This document shows, in pieces, positions 53,195 to 62,317 of a stretch of DNA of 64,000 bases. Where the stretch lies: the NCBI RefSeq assembly GCF_000702945.1, contig NZ_JNLE01000003.1:124001-188000 (forward strand). Reading direction: 5' to 3'. The position numbers were made by a program, and so were the translations under genes. Below the pieces are notes generated by a model. That model had not been told where the DNA came from and did not search any database. It was given only the letters and a program-made list of their open reading frames with translations. Position 1 is the first letter of the stretch, and each line of letters starts with the position of its first letter. Source of the stretch: Clostridium sp. KNHs205. GTDB lineage: Bacteria; Bacillota; Clostridia; Lachnospirales; Lachnospiraceae.

Positions 53195-54952
53195 CTATAA
53201 AACCACCACTGCCTGTCCTGCCTGTTTATTAAGCGAATTCCTGTTCTTATAATCATACAGAATAAACTGCTCATCCCCTGTTCTTATGCCATAGTCAGCT
53301 GTCTCGTACACATTAAAAGGATAATGCTCTATATGAAGCACACCTTTAACATCCTCCGTTCCGATATCTCTTAACAGACTTGCTGCTATTCTGTCTTTGT
53401 CCTGATAAAACAGCTGATATTTCTTCTTATAAGCTTCATAATCCTCTGCAAAGGAGGGTCTGCTCTTAAGCTTCTCCCGGCAAAAGAGGTCATGAACCAT
53501 AAGGCTCTTTAGTATCTTAACTTCCTCTTTACCCTCCGCTGCAGTTCTTTGTTCAAAGAAGGATAGCAGGGTTTCATATCTTCCCATTCTGGAGGAACTC
53601 ATAAGGTGAAGCCCTAACTCCTCATAATAATTCCCCAGCTCAAGGAAGAAGTCAAAAGGAGTTTCAAAAAAGTGCATCAGATACTTTAAGGAATACTCAA
53701 ACTGTCCGCTGTTATAATAAATCTCTGTCATACTTTCTACTTTCTTAAGTAACAGGATTTCATCGTAACTGATCCACTTGGTATAAAGGACTTCATAGGG
53801 CGGTTCCTCCTGGTACACAATATCCCATTGGTTGCCGGATAGCTCCTGATTCAGGGTAGAACCCTTTAATACCTTTAAGAAACCCAGCTGAAGCTGATCC
53901 GGCTTCATGGCATATACTTCGTTAAAAGAAGCCCTAAAGGAAGGAAAATCCTCCAGCGGAAGACCGGCAATCAAATCCAGATGAATATGAATATTCTCAC
54001 CCTTATGAATCTGATGAACCACCTCTTTGATTCTCTCAAGGCTCATCTTCCTGTGTATGGCATCCAGTGTATTCTCATTTGCAGACTGTACACCGATTTC
54101 CAGCTGAACCAGCCCTTCACGCATGGAATTAAGAAGTTCTATTTCATCAGCTTTCAGAATTTCTCCTGCAATCTCAAAATGAAAATTCGTAATTCCATTA
54201 TCATGCTCCTTAATAAACTGCCATACCGCCATAGCATGGCTGTGATTACAGTTAAAGGTCCTGTCTACAAATTTAACCTGAGGCACCTTATTCTCAAGGA
54301 AAAAGAGCAGTTCCTCCTCCACCTTCTTCACATTGCGAAAACGAACCCTTTTATTTTCCGAAGAAAGGCAATAGCTGCAGGAATAAGGGCAACCCCTGCT
54401 GGACTCATAATAAATAATCCTGTTCTCAAGCTCAGATAAATCTTCATAAGGAAACGGAAGCTTATCCATATCCATTTCCCCTCTAATAGGAGTCTGAACT
54501 ACTAAATTCTCTTTACTGCCGTCCCGAAAGTAAATACCCTTAATCATTAAGAGCTCTCCCTGACCATCCACATAAAACTTCATAAGTTCCAGAAAAGCCT
54601 CTTCCCCTTCACCGGCCATAATACCGTCAATAAAGGGAAGCTCCTTCATAAGAGCCTCCGGATTATATGAAACCTCCGGGCCACCCAGCCACAACCTGAC
54701 CTCTGGCAATACTTTTCTTAATTCCCTGCACACCTTCTTAACCATACCAAAATTCCATATATAGCAGGATACTCCTATAAAATCCGGTTTCTGTTTATAG
54801 ATATCCATAAGAATATCATCTTTATATTGATTAATGGTATATTCAGAAATCGTAATACAATCCTTATAAGGCAATGCATAATTTCTAAGGCTTCTTATTG
54901 CCGGATTGGAGTGAATATATTTTGCGTTAATGCCTACCAATAAAACTTTCAA
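53195..54952 (-). CDS. B12-binding-domain radical SAM protein
   Basis: A 585-aa protein. TTG at 54952 has GGTGG five bases upstream and gives the family-type start (KVLLVGINAKYIHSNPAI); ATG at 54964 is the alternative. The N-terminal cobalamin-binding domain (1-130) has GVSCYIWNF and LWLGGPEVSYNP. The radical SAM core has ESSRGCPYSCSYCLSS, whose CxxxCxxC binds a 4Fe-4S cluster, then VDRTFNCNHSHA and LIAGLPLEDF. A C-terminal DUF4080-type domain follows. Reaction unknown, probably a methylation or related tRNA/lipid modification. Confidence 0.9.
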   Translation of the reverse strand: MKVLLVGINAKYIHSNPAIRSLRNYALPYKDCITISEYTINQYKDDILMDIYKQKPDFIGVSCYIWNFGMVKKVCRELRKVLPEVRLWLGGPEVSYNPEALMKELPFIDGIMAGEGEEAFLELMKFYVDGQGELLMIKGIYFRDGSKENLVVQTPIRGEMDMDKLPFPYEDLSELENRIIYYESSRGCPYSCSYCLSSENKRVRFRNVKKVEEELLFFLENKVPQVKFVDRTFNCNHSHAMAVWQFIKEHDNGITNFHFEIAGEILKADEIELLNSMREGLVQLEIGVQSANENTLDAIHRKMSLERIKEVVHQIHKGENIHIHLDLIAGLPLEDFPSFRASFNEVYAMKPDQLQLGFLKVLKGSTLNQELSGNQWDIVYQEEPPYEVLYTKWISYDEILLLKKVESMTEIYYNSGQFEYSLKYLMHFFETPFDFFLELGNYYEELGLHLMSSSRMGRYETLLSFFEQRTAAEGKEEVKILKSLMVHDLFCREKLKSRPSFAEDYEAYKKKYQLFYQDKDRIAASLLRDIGTEDVKGVLHIEHYPFNVYETADYGIRTGDEQFILYDYKNRNSLNKQAGQAVVVL

Positions 54953-55264
54953 TCTAACCACCATTGTGCTTTGGCGCGCTCTTATCAGCAAACAGCGTCT
55001 TTCAGAGCTTAACCGCTGCACCTCTGCTTATCTAGTAATTTTCGGTATAGTGTCTGCAACTGTCTATACCGTATAAAACCGCTTATTCATGCCATACATA
55101 TCCTTATGATAAATAATAAATAATTTATAAGGTGAAAACAAAATAAGCATAAACCTTGAAAATCATAGGCTTATGCTTATTTTAACACAACATACAAGAA
55201 AAGGAAACCTGTCTTTACTGGTAAAGGACGGTAAAGGCGAAAGGAGGGGTTTTGGGAAACGGAC

Positions 55265-55472
55265 GATGAGTTTGGCTTATATTCCTCCATCTCCTGTTCA
55301 GAGTTCCAAATTCCACTAAAATGACAGCAGTTGTTCCTGGCAGGTGAAAGGATACCAAACTCGCTGAAAGGCGCTCAGACAGTGGTATCCTTTCACCTAG
55401 TCACAACTGCTGTCATTTAAGTGTCCTTAGGAACCCTTCAATGGAGATGAAGGAATATAAGCCAAACTCATC
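55265..55472. repeat. Giant hairpin element A
   Basis: Arms: 30-nt outer stem (55265-55294 with 55443-55472, one mismatch), 14-bp stem ATGACAGCAGTTGT (55321-55334 with 55403-55416), asymmetric loop (TCCTGGCA against TAGTC), 15-bp stem GGTGAAAGGATACCA (55343-55357 with 55383-55397) and an apical loop AACTCGCTG...GCTCAGACAG. Element B has the same loops on different stems. Interval 55022-56548 has no intact gene. Confidence 0.85.
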
Positions 55473-55548
55473 TGGTTGTTTTCAAGGATATGCTTTTGAT
55501 GCCTGAGTCTACGTAGTAAAAGTCAATTAGAAAATCTTATGTAAAGAT

Positions 55549-55850
55549 ATAACGCGATAAGATTCGTACTTATGGAAAATTTAGGTGTCAAAAACTTTAG
55601 CAGTTTAAGCTGAGTACAGTTCAGTATTATCAGCACCGTAAGAAATAACAGGATAGAGATTTTGTACTTATGGAAAAGGTGTCAAAACTTTTACAAACGT
55701 TTATGTTGAATGCAGTTCAATATTATCAGAATCGTAAGAAATAACAGGATAGAGATTTTATACTCATGGAAAATAATCAGGTGTCAAAACTTTTATAAAC
55801 GTTTATTTTGAATGCAGTTCAGTATTATCAGTATCATAAGAAACAAGTTT
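55549..55850. repeat. Three ~96-bp tandem repeats
   Basis: Copies begin near 55549 (diverged), 55647 and 55743. Shared blocks are AACAGGATAGAGATTTT, GGTGTCAAAACTTTTA and TGCAGTTCA.TATTATCAG. Stops are in all frames. No function is visible. Confidence 0.8.
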
Positions 55851-55899
55851 TATCGACTGAAATAAGGCTGAACATCACTCAACAGATATTTCAGGTGTA

Positions 55900-56291
55900 A
55901 AATTATAATAATAATGATAAATAAGTGAAATCGAAAGTGCGGCTTTGGTAATTACCCAACTGATGAAGTAAAATTATTAATCGCTCATTTGAATCATGAA
56001 CTGCATTATATTAAGGATACATTTAATATAACAAAAATCCATCAGCTTCTCATAAAGTAGATTGATTCATCCCCATAAAGTCTTTGATACAGATACTTCA
56101 AGAAATTTTATCATCAGGCTACTATTACCATAATACTTAAAATCCTTGGCGTTTCACAATCTGGATGTCATTCTCTCAAAACCCTACCTCTTCTCATATA
56201 CCTCAGATTGTAAAGACCGCAATATCCAAAATCATAATTCCATACATCAATACCAGCAAACTGAAAGGTTATGATCAAAAACAGATAATTT
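55900..56291 (+). pseudogene. Degenerate remains, possibly of an IS3-type transposase
   Basis: Short open patches in different frames look coding: one ending HELHYIKDTFNITKIHQLLI, one with ITIILKILGVSQSGCHSLKT (compare the LGVSxSGYY start of IS3 OrfB) and one with IIIPYINTSKLKGYDQ (compare the YYNxxRxKxKLKG end). Starts and most of the gene are missing. The link to IS3 is weak. Confidence 0.3.
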
Positions 56292-56512
56292 GAGGTTCTG
56301 TTTAGTAGTTTTGTATTGAGAGAATCCTTATTCCACTTAAGCGGCAGAAACTGTGACTAGGTTAAATTAAACCACTGTTTGAGCACAACAGCTTACACTG
56401 AGACACATTACCAGCGAGTTTGGTTTAATTTAACCTGCCAGGAACAGTTCCTGCCGCTTTAGTGGAATAGGGATTCTCGAACAACAAAACGTATAAACAG
56501 AACCTCGAATTA
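56286..56512. repeat. Giant hairpin element B
   Basis: Inverted relative to element A. Outer arms 56286-56304 with 56494-56512, then AGAATCC.TATTCCACT and GCGGCAG.AACTGT stems, the same asymmetric loop (TCCTGGCA against TAGTC), GGTTAAATTAAACCA (56360-56374 with 56421-56435) and an apical loop containing AACTCGCTG and GCTCAAACAG. Stem bases differ from A on both sides, so pairing is kept. Confidence 0.85.
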
Positions 56513-56548
56513 TCGTCCGCCCCCAAAACCTCCCGTACTGCAAAGTCT

Positions 56549-56962
56549 TTACACCCTCACATTATTTCCTGCCAGAAATCCTCTAAGCTGATTGTCCAGC
56601 CAGATAGCCGGCGCCGCCAGCACAAACCACACCAGGCTGAACAAAGGACATATCTGCCCCCAGGCATTTAAGGGAAGCTCTGAATAATCCCAGACATTGA
56701 GATTCATCCACAGATTAACGATAATTCCCGCAACCAGTTCCACTGCTGTTATTGCCAGAGAAGCAAGAAACATTTTCCCGGGAAGAGGAATTTCATGGCC
56801 GTATTTCTGGTTAATAAAATCGATTATAAGAAAACAGATGCCGCCTGCAATCAGCATGGAAATGTGGGAATAGCCTCTGAACAAAGTCTCAATGCCACAA
56901 TAGATGAAACCTCCCACAAAGAAAAATAGAATGTATTTTAACGTGTTATTTATTTTAAGCAT
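56549..56962 (-). CDS. CmpB-type putative ABC transporter membrane protein
   Basis: A 137-aa integral membrane protein with four predicted helices (about 8-24, 33-48, 64-84, 108-125). The pattern YCGIETLFRGYSHISMLIAG and LWMNLNVWDYSELPLNAWGQ is that of the PF06541 family (formerly DUF1113), called putative ABC-transporter type IV. No ATPase is near. Function not known. AGAAAGG lies close to the start. Confidence 0.82.
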   Translation of the reverse strand: MLKINNTLKYILFFFVGGFIYCGIETLFRGYSHISMLIAGGICFLIIDFINQKYGHEIPLPGKMFLASLAITAVELVAGIIVNLWMNLNVWDYSELPLNAWGQICPLFSLVWFVLAAPAIWLDNQLRGFLAGNNVRV

Positions 56963-57138
56963 ACCTTTCTCATCCTTTCTGATTAATAGCGCATCAGCCG
57001 TTTAGCTGTCAGCGCATTTCATTCGGTTGAAAATTAGTATGCTCGGATTTTTTACTTAAACTTATAGATTTGCTACATTCCATCACTTCCCTTAGCAAAG
57101 ACTGCCAGGGTGTCATTTGGAAAAATGGACATGAAAAA

Positions 57139-57209
57139 AGCGGGTGATGGGAATCGAACCCACGTATCTAGCTTGGAAGGCTAGTGTTCTACCATTGAAC
57201 TACACCCGC
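57139..57209 (-). tRNA. tRNA-Gly (anticodon UCC)
   Basis: Acceptor stem GCGGGTG/CACCCGC, D arm with TAGTTCAATGGTAGAAC, anticodon stem CTAGC/GCTAG with loop CTTCCAA (anticodon TCC), T arm GTGGGTTCGATTCCCAT. The CCA end is not encoded. Second gene of a two-tRNA unit. Confidence 0.97.
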
Positions 57210-57236
57210 AAATCTATTATGAGATTTTAAAAGTCA

Positions 57237-57322
57237 TGCCGGCGACCGGAATCGAACCGGTACGGGCGATTAGGCCCGCAGGATTTTAAGTCCTGTGCGT
57301 CTGCCAGTTCCGCCACGCCGGC
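57237..57322 (-). tRNA. tRNA-Leu (anticodon UAA)
   Basis: 86 nt with a long variable arm, as expected for leucine. Acceptor GCCGGCG/CGCCGGC, anticodon stem AGGA/TCCT with loop CTTAAAA (anticodon TAA), T arm with GGTTCGATTCC. CCA not encoded. It precedes tRNA-Gly by 27 bp. Confidence 0.97.
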
Positions 57323-57348
57323 ATCTAAAATCTTTCTGACAAGGTTAG

Positions 57349-57377
57349 ATTATAACACAGTCACATATAGATTTCAA
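57349..57377 (-). promoter_or_regulatory. Strong promoter of the tRNA-Leu/tRNA-Gly unit
   Basis: On the minus strand TTGAAA (57372-57377) and TATAAT (57349-57354) are exactly 17 bp apart, 26 bp before the tRNA-Leu 5' end. Confidence 0.88.
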
Positions 57378-57427
57378 GTGCTTTTGTACAAATTTTTTAT
57401 GAAATTCGAAAAATAATAAAAATACAC

Positions 57428-59488
57428 TTATGCCTGGAAGAAATTCTTTATTATAACCGAGGATACCGGAGGAAGGGTTAATTTTAATACTCCTCCATTG
57501 GTATAATACATTTCTGAATCCAGACAATAGCCATCTCTGTTCGTTAATAGCAGTCTTGATAGTGTTTCCTTATCCCCGATTCCTATACGCCAGGCTTCAA
57601 TCTCCACATCCATTGGTGCTTCTGTATTATTTAAGGCAATAATAAATTTATCCTTTTTGTCAAATCTTCCATAGCACAGATATCCATAATCAGCATGCAG
57701 CATCAGATGGGAACCGGTTTTTAAAGTATCATAGGTTTTATGAATATTTATAATATCCTTATGGAATTGAATCAGCTCCTGATCTTCTCTGCCCCAGGGA
57801 AAACTTCTCCGGTTATCCGGATCCGTCCAGCCGCATAAGCCGGCTTCATCACCGTAGTAAATTGTAGGTGCGCCGGGCCAGGTCATCTGTACTGTAACTG
57901 CTTCCCGGAACACTCCCTGGTCTATACCTGTATCCGCAGCCTGGGGTCCTGCAGTTGCCGTTCTTCCCACTCTTTTGTTAGTTCTGGTTAAGAATCTGGA
58001 ATGGTCATGGTTGGAGAGTTCATTCATTGCGGTTAACAAAGAGGTGGTCTGCATTCCAACCATAGCGTTTTTCATCAGACCTTCGAAAGCTGCTCCGGAA
58101 TTATACAGCGATTCCTCGTAGGAATCACTATGCTTTTCCATACCTGTCAGGAACCAGGTAAGCGGCTCCATAAAAGCATCGTAGTTCATTACGGTATCCC
58201 ATTCTTCTCCTAAAAGCCATTCCTTCGAATCACCGTAATGCTCTGCCAGAATAACTGCCTCCGGATTAGCTGTCTTTACTGCCTTTCTAAAGTCCTTCCA
58301 GAATTGATGGTTAAACTCTCTGGTCAGGCCTAAATCTGCAGCTACATCAAGCCTCCAGCCGTCGCAGTTAAAAGGCGGTGCTACCCACTTAGCTCCTATT
58401 TTAAGAATTTCTTCATAGAGTTTATCGGAACCCTCATAATTTAACTTTGGCAGGGTCTCATACCCCCACCAGCCGTCATAGCTGCCGTTACCGGGCCATT
58501 TATCCTCTTTGAAATTAAAATAATCCCTGTAAGGGCTGGTTTTTTCCCAATAAGCACCGGGCTTAAAGCCCTCTTTCCCTTCATAAATACCTTCCCTGTC
58601 AAGCCATTTATGAAATGAACCGCAGTGATTGAAGACTCCGTCTAAGATTACTTTCATACCTTTTTCATGTGCAGTCTCCACCAGTTTTATAAGCAGCTCG
58701 TTGCTTTTCTCAAGATTAATCCTGCTTGTAACCCTCTTTTTGTAACGGCCTGCCAAACGGTTGTCGTTTACGCCTTCTGGCAGAGTTTCTTCACTATCTT
58801 CTACAATGACTCCCAGATGCGGATCTACATAGTCATAATCCTGGGTATCATATTTGTGATTGGAGGGAGAAACAAACACCGGATTCAGATAGATTACTTC
58901 CACACCAAGGTCTTTCAGATAATCCATTTTCTTAATAACGCCTAACAGGTCTCCTCCATAGAATTCCCTGATGCCTACAGATGCCGGATATTGATACCAG
59001 TCCTCTGTCTTTGTCACACACTCCCCTACATAATAATACTCCCGGTCGGTAACATCATTGCTTACATCTCCGTTATAAAAGCGGTCCACATAGATCTGAT
59101 ACATAACCGCACCTTTCGCCCAATCAGGAGTATGAAAGCCAGGAGTTAAGGTAAAATGAAACTTCTCCTGCAGCTTATCGGTTCCTCCTGCCCGGTTGTA
59201 ATAACAGGCCTGCTCACCGTCTGTTATTTCGAAGTAATAATTAACCGCATAGTTCTCTAATGCAATAACGCTTTCATAATAGTCGAAATATATATCACTG
59301 TGGGTTTTCTCCATCTTAGCAGATGAAAATTCCTGCTTATTTCCGGAGAAATGCAAGAAGACGCTTAATTCACCCTTTTGAGTTCGTAACCGTATTATTA
59401 CCTCTTCGAATTCCTTCGGTTCCATGGGGTTTCTGTAATCAATCGTTCCGTCACTGTACAGCGCATTTTTATTTATCATATATATCAA
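57428..59488 (-). CDS. GH13 alpha-glycosidase
   Basis: A 686-aa cytoplasmic alpha-glucan hydrolase, the second GH13 enzyme in the window. TTG at 59488 has AAAGG five bases upstream; the ATG at 59479 is nine bases further. N-terminal beta-sandwich (1-118), barrel from about 120 with catalytic Asp381 (CDGWRLDVAADL), Glu416 (VILAEHYGD) and Asp495 (LSNHDHSRF). An insert around residues 228-262 (DSEETLPEGVNDNRLAGRYK) distinguishes it from the 590-aa enzyme. Ends in a C-terminal beta domain. Monocistronic, downstream of the ftsH terminator region. Confidence 0.92.
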   Translation of the reverse strand: MIYMINKNALYSDGTIDYRNPMEPKEFEEVIIRLRTQKGELSVFLHFSGNKQEFSSAKMEKTHSDIYFDYYESVIALENYAVNYYFEITDGEQACYYNRAGGTDKLQEKFHFTLTPGFHTPDWAKGAVMYQIYVDRFYNGDVSNDVTDREYYYVGECVTKTEDWYQYPASVGIREFYGGDLLGVIKKMDYLKDLGVEVIYLNPVFVSPSNHKYDTQDYDYVDPHLGVIVEDSEETLPEGVNDNRLAGRYKKRVTSRINLEKSNELLIKLVETAHEKGMKVILDGVFNHCGSFHKWLDREGIYEGKEGFKPGAYWEKTSPYRDYFNFKEDKWPGNGSYDGWWGYETLPKLNYEGSDKLYEEILKIGAKWVAPPFNCDGWRLDVAADLGLTREFNHQFWKDFRKAVKTANPEAVILAEHYGDSKEWLLGEEWDTVMNYDAFMEPLTWFLTGMEKHSDSYEESLYNSGAAFEGLMKNAMVGMQTTSLLTAMNELSNHDHSRFLTRTNKRVGRTATAGPQAADTGIDQGVFREAVTVQMTWPGAPTIYYGDEAGLCGWTDPDNRRSFPWGREDQELIQFHKDIINIHKTYDTLKTGSHLMLHADYGYLCYGRFDKKDKFIIALNNTEAPMDVEIEAWRIGIGDKETLSRLLLTNRDGYCLDSEMYYTNGGVLKLTLPPVSSVIIKNFFQA

Positions 59489-59640
59489 ACAAACCTTTCC
59501 TTTTGTCAGGGTATTTTGCCAGCACCCTGAATCCTGCTTTTTATTTTACGAAACTTTCCGAAATATTTGTCTCTGATAATGTATATTAAAGCATACACTC
59601 AAAAATAGCAACCAGAAATTTCAACTATTTTTGGACAAAG

Positions 59641-59669
59641 AAAAGGACAGCCATCGATGCTGTCCTTTT
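59641..59669. terminator. Bidirectional terminator after ftsH
   Basis: AAAAGGACAGC pairs with GCTGTCCTTTT (11 bp, 7-base loop). It lies 228 bp after the ftsH stop. Interval 59489-59896 is otherwise AT-rich and gene-free. Confidence 0.8.
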
Positions 59670-59896
59670 CTTGGAGAAGGTATTTTGTTACTTATGGGGT
59701 GTAGCAAAAACTATATAATGTATTGGGGTTTACGAGTATTAGTATATCACCATATATTCAAAAAGTGTGCACAAACATAAAATGTTTTAAAAAATTTTTT
59801 TGTCTGTTTTTTTCACTTACCTCATTTTAGCTTTTACAGCCCCGAAAATATTATATAAAAACCTTATATTTTACAGCCTTTTTTTGTAACCCGTCC

Positions 59897-61780
59897 TTAA
59901 ACCTCTAAAATTGGTGTATTACCGCCATCATTTTGGGTAAGATTGGAATTATCTCCTCTGTGCAGGAACAGGGCTTCAAATTCTTCACGGTTAATTCGCT
60001 CTTTCTCAATTAAGAGTTTCGCACAGCTGTGAAGTACATCCATATATTCTGTAAGGAATCTCTTGGCTTCACTGTAGCAGTTATCAATAATCCCTTTCAC
60101 TTCATCATCAATGATTCTGGCAACATTTTCACTGTAGCTTCTGGTATGGGCCAGATCTCTTCCGATAAACACTTCGTCATCATCACTGTCATAATTAACC
60201 ATACCTACGGTGGAGGAGAAACCGTATTTTGTTATCATGGCTCTGGCAGTCTTAGTTGCCATTTTAATATCCGAAGAAGCCCCGGTGGTAATATCATCAA
60301 ATATCAGCTCTTCTGCCGCACGGCCTCCCAGGCCTACAATAATATCCTGCTTCATACCACCCTTTGTATGGAACATCTCATCCTTTTCCGGTAAAGGCAT
60401 GGTATATCCTGCCGCACCGTTTCCGGTTGGAATAATAGACACTGTATATACAGGTCCTACATCAGGGAGAAGATGGAAGAGAATGGCATGCCCTGCTTCG
60501 TGATAAGCTGTAATCCTCTTTTCTTTATCAGAAATAACCTTACTCTTTTTCTCCGTACCGATACCTACTTTGATAAAGGATTTATTAATATCCTCATGAA
60601 CAATGTAAGAGCGGTTTTCTTTGGCTGCACTGATTGCAGCTTCGTTTAAGAGATTTTCAAGATCAGCACCGGTAAAGCCGGCAGTGGTCTGGGCAATCCT
60701 CTTTAAGTCTACATCCTCACCTAAGGGCTTACCTTTGGCGTGAACCTGAAGAATTTCTTCTCTGCCTTTTACATCCGGTCTTCCCACTAATACCTTACGG
60801 TCAAAACGTCCCGGCCTTAATATGGCAGGATCCAGAATATCCACACGGTTGGTGGCTGCCATGACAATAATACCTTCGTTGACACCAAAGCCATCCATCT
60901 CTACTAACAGCTGATTTAATGTCTGTTCTCTTTCATCATGTCCGCCGCCCATTCCGGTTCCTCTTCTTCTGGCAACGGCATCAATTTCATCAATAAAGAT
61001 AATACAAGGGGAATGTTTCTTGGCATCCTCAAACAAATCTCTAACTCTGGAGGCACCTACACCTACAAACATCTCAACAAAATCAGAACCTGAAATACTA
61101 AAGAAAGGTACCCCTGCTTCTCCTGCTACCGCTTTTGCAAGAAGAGTCTTACCGGTTCCGGGAGGTCCTTCTAAAAGTACACCTTTTGGTATTCTTGCTC
61201 CCACCTGGGTATATTTCTTGGGCGTTTTTAAGAAATCCACGATTTCCTGAAGCTCTTCTTTCTCTTCCTCAAGACCTGCTACATTCTTAAACGTAGTCTT
61301 CTTATTCTCGTCAGTGGTCATTTTCGCCCGGCTCTTGCCAAAGTTCATAACCTTACTGCCGCCTCCGCCGCCTCCGGCAGCTTGATTGGACATATAGGAA
61401 AACAATAATATAATAACTACAAACCCTAACAGATAGGGCAGCAGTGTCAGAAACCAGTTAGGTTTTGCCACATCATAAAATTGATGTGTAAATTTATCGG
61501 AATTTGCAACCGCAAGATCCCTTACCTCTTTGACATCCGGTACATAGAATTTCTTTACGTTCTTATCCTTTAACGTAACGATAACCCTTCCCGTCGGTGG
61601 TTCCTGATTCTGATAGATCTTAACATCGGTTATATTACCTTTTGACACATCCTCCAAAAAGTTGTTGTACTCGTACTGATCACTTTGATTGTTCCTTATA
61701 TTCTGGTGGACAAGGGATAAGACCAAAATAATTCCCAGGATAATGAGATAAGCTCCATATCCTTTCAGTTGTCTCTTCAC
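59897..61780 (-). CDS. ftsH: ATP-dependent zinc metalloprotease FtsH
   Basis: A membrane-bound AAA protease that removes damaged or short-lived membrane and cytosolic proteins. GTG at 61780 follows AAAGGAGGT. Two membrane helices (about 8-24 and 110-130) flank an extracytoplasmic domain. AAA module: Walker A GPPGTGKT (205-212), Walker [11 protein letters not shown], second region of homology [20 protein letters not shown]. The zinc site HEAGH is at 427-431. Gly-rich stretch (135-141) after the second helix. Follows hpt and tilS, the classical Firmicutes order. Confidence 0.97.
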   Translation of the reverse strand: MKRQLKGYGAYLIILGIILVLSLVHQNIRNNQSDQYEYNNFLEDVSKGNITDVKIYQNQEPPTGRVIVTLKDKNVKKFYVPDVKEVRDLAVANSDKFTHQFYDVAKPNWFLTLLPYLLGFVVIILLFSYMSNQAAGGGGGGSKVMNFGKSRAKMTTDENKKTTFKNVAGLEEEKEELQEIVDFLKTPKKYTQVGARIPKGVLLEGPPGTGKTLLAKAVAGEAGVPFFSISGSDFVEMFVGVGASRVRDLFEDAKKHSPCIIFIDEIDAVARRRGTGMGGGHDEREQTLNQLLVEMDGFGVNEGIIVMAATNRVDILDPAILRPGRFDRKVLVGRPDVKGREEILQVHAKGKPLGEDVDLKRIAQTTAGFTGADLENLLNEAAISAAKENRSYIVHEDINKSFIKVGIGTEKKSKVISDKEKRITAYHEAGHAILFHLLPDVGPVYTVSIIPTGNGAAGYTMPLPEKDEMFHTKGGMKQDIIVGLGGRAAEELIFDDITTGASSDIKMATKTARAMITKYGFSSTVGMVNYDSDDDEVFIGRDLAHTRSYSENVARIIDDEVKGIIDNCYSEAKRFLTEYMDVLHSCAKLLIEKERINREEFEALFLHRGDNSNLTQNDGGNTPILEV

Positions 61781-61795
61781 AGACAGACCTCCTTT

Positions 61796-62317
61796 CTATT
61801 GCTCAATAACTCCGATATAGGGCAGGTTTCTGTATTTTTGGGTATAATCCAGCCCATAGCCTACCACAAATTCATCGGGTATCTGAAATCCTACGTAATC
61901 TACTTTCACTTCTGCAGTTCTTCTGTCCGGTTTATCCAGTAAGGTACAAATTTTTATACTCTTAGGTTTTCTGCTGTATAAAAGATCTACCAGATATTTT
62001 AAAGTATTACCGGAATCAATGATATCCTCTACAATAAGCACTTCCTTATCTTCAATGGAATCGTCCAGATCTTTTATGATCTTAACTCTTCCGGAGCTTA
62101 CAAAGCCATCTCCGTAACTGGATACGGACATAAAATCCAGAGAGAGGGGAACATCTATATTCTTAGCCAATTCACAGGTAATAAATACTCCTCCCTTTAA
62201 AACACAAATAAGATGCAGTTCTTTTCCCGCATAGTCCTTGCTGATCTGCTCTCCCAGACTGCGAATCTTCTTATCTACCTCTTCCTGTGATATTAATACT
62301 TTGATATTTTCATTCAT
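61796..62317 (-). CDS. hpt: Hypoxanthine phosphoribosyltransferase
   Basis: A 173-aa purine-salvage enzyme converting hypoxanthine or guanine with PRPP to IMP or GMP. The PRPP-binding motif is VLIVEDIIDSGNTLKYL. N-terminal ISQEEVDKKIRSLGEQI and the flexible loop DFMSVSSYGDG are typical, and the purine-binding Lys/aromatic segment is VDYVGFQIPDEFVVGYGLDY. Start overlaps the tilS stop by 8 bp. Confidence 0.96.
   Translation of the reverse strand: MNENIKVLISQEEVDKKIRSLGEQISKDYAGKELHLICVLKGGVFITCELAKNIDVPLSLDFMSVSSYGDGFVSSGRVKIIKDLDDSIEDKEVLIVEDIIDSGNTLKYLVDLLYSRKPKSIKICTLLDKPDRRTAEVKVDYVGFQIPDEFVVGYGLDYTQKYRNLPYIGVIEQ

Noticed and set aside
55265..56512. Integron attC sites
   Set aside because: The conserved parts are the inner loops rather than the outer boxes, and no tyrosine integrase or cassette genes are present.
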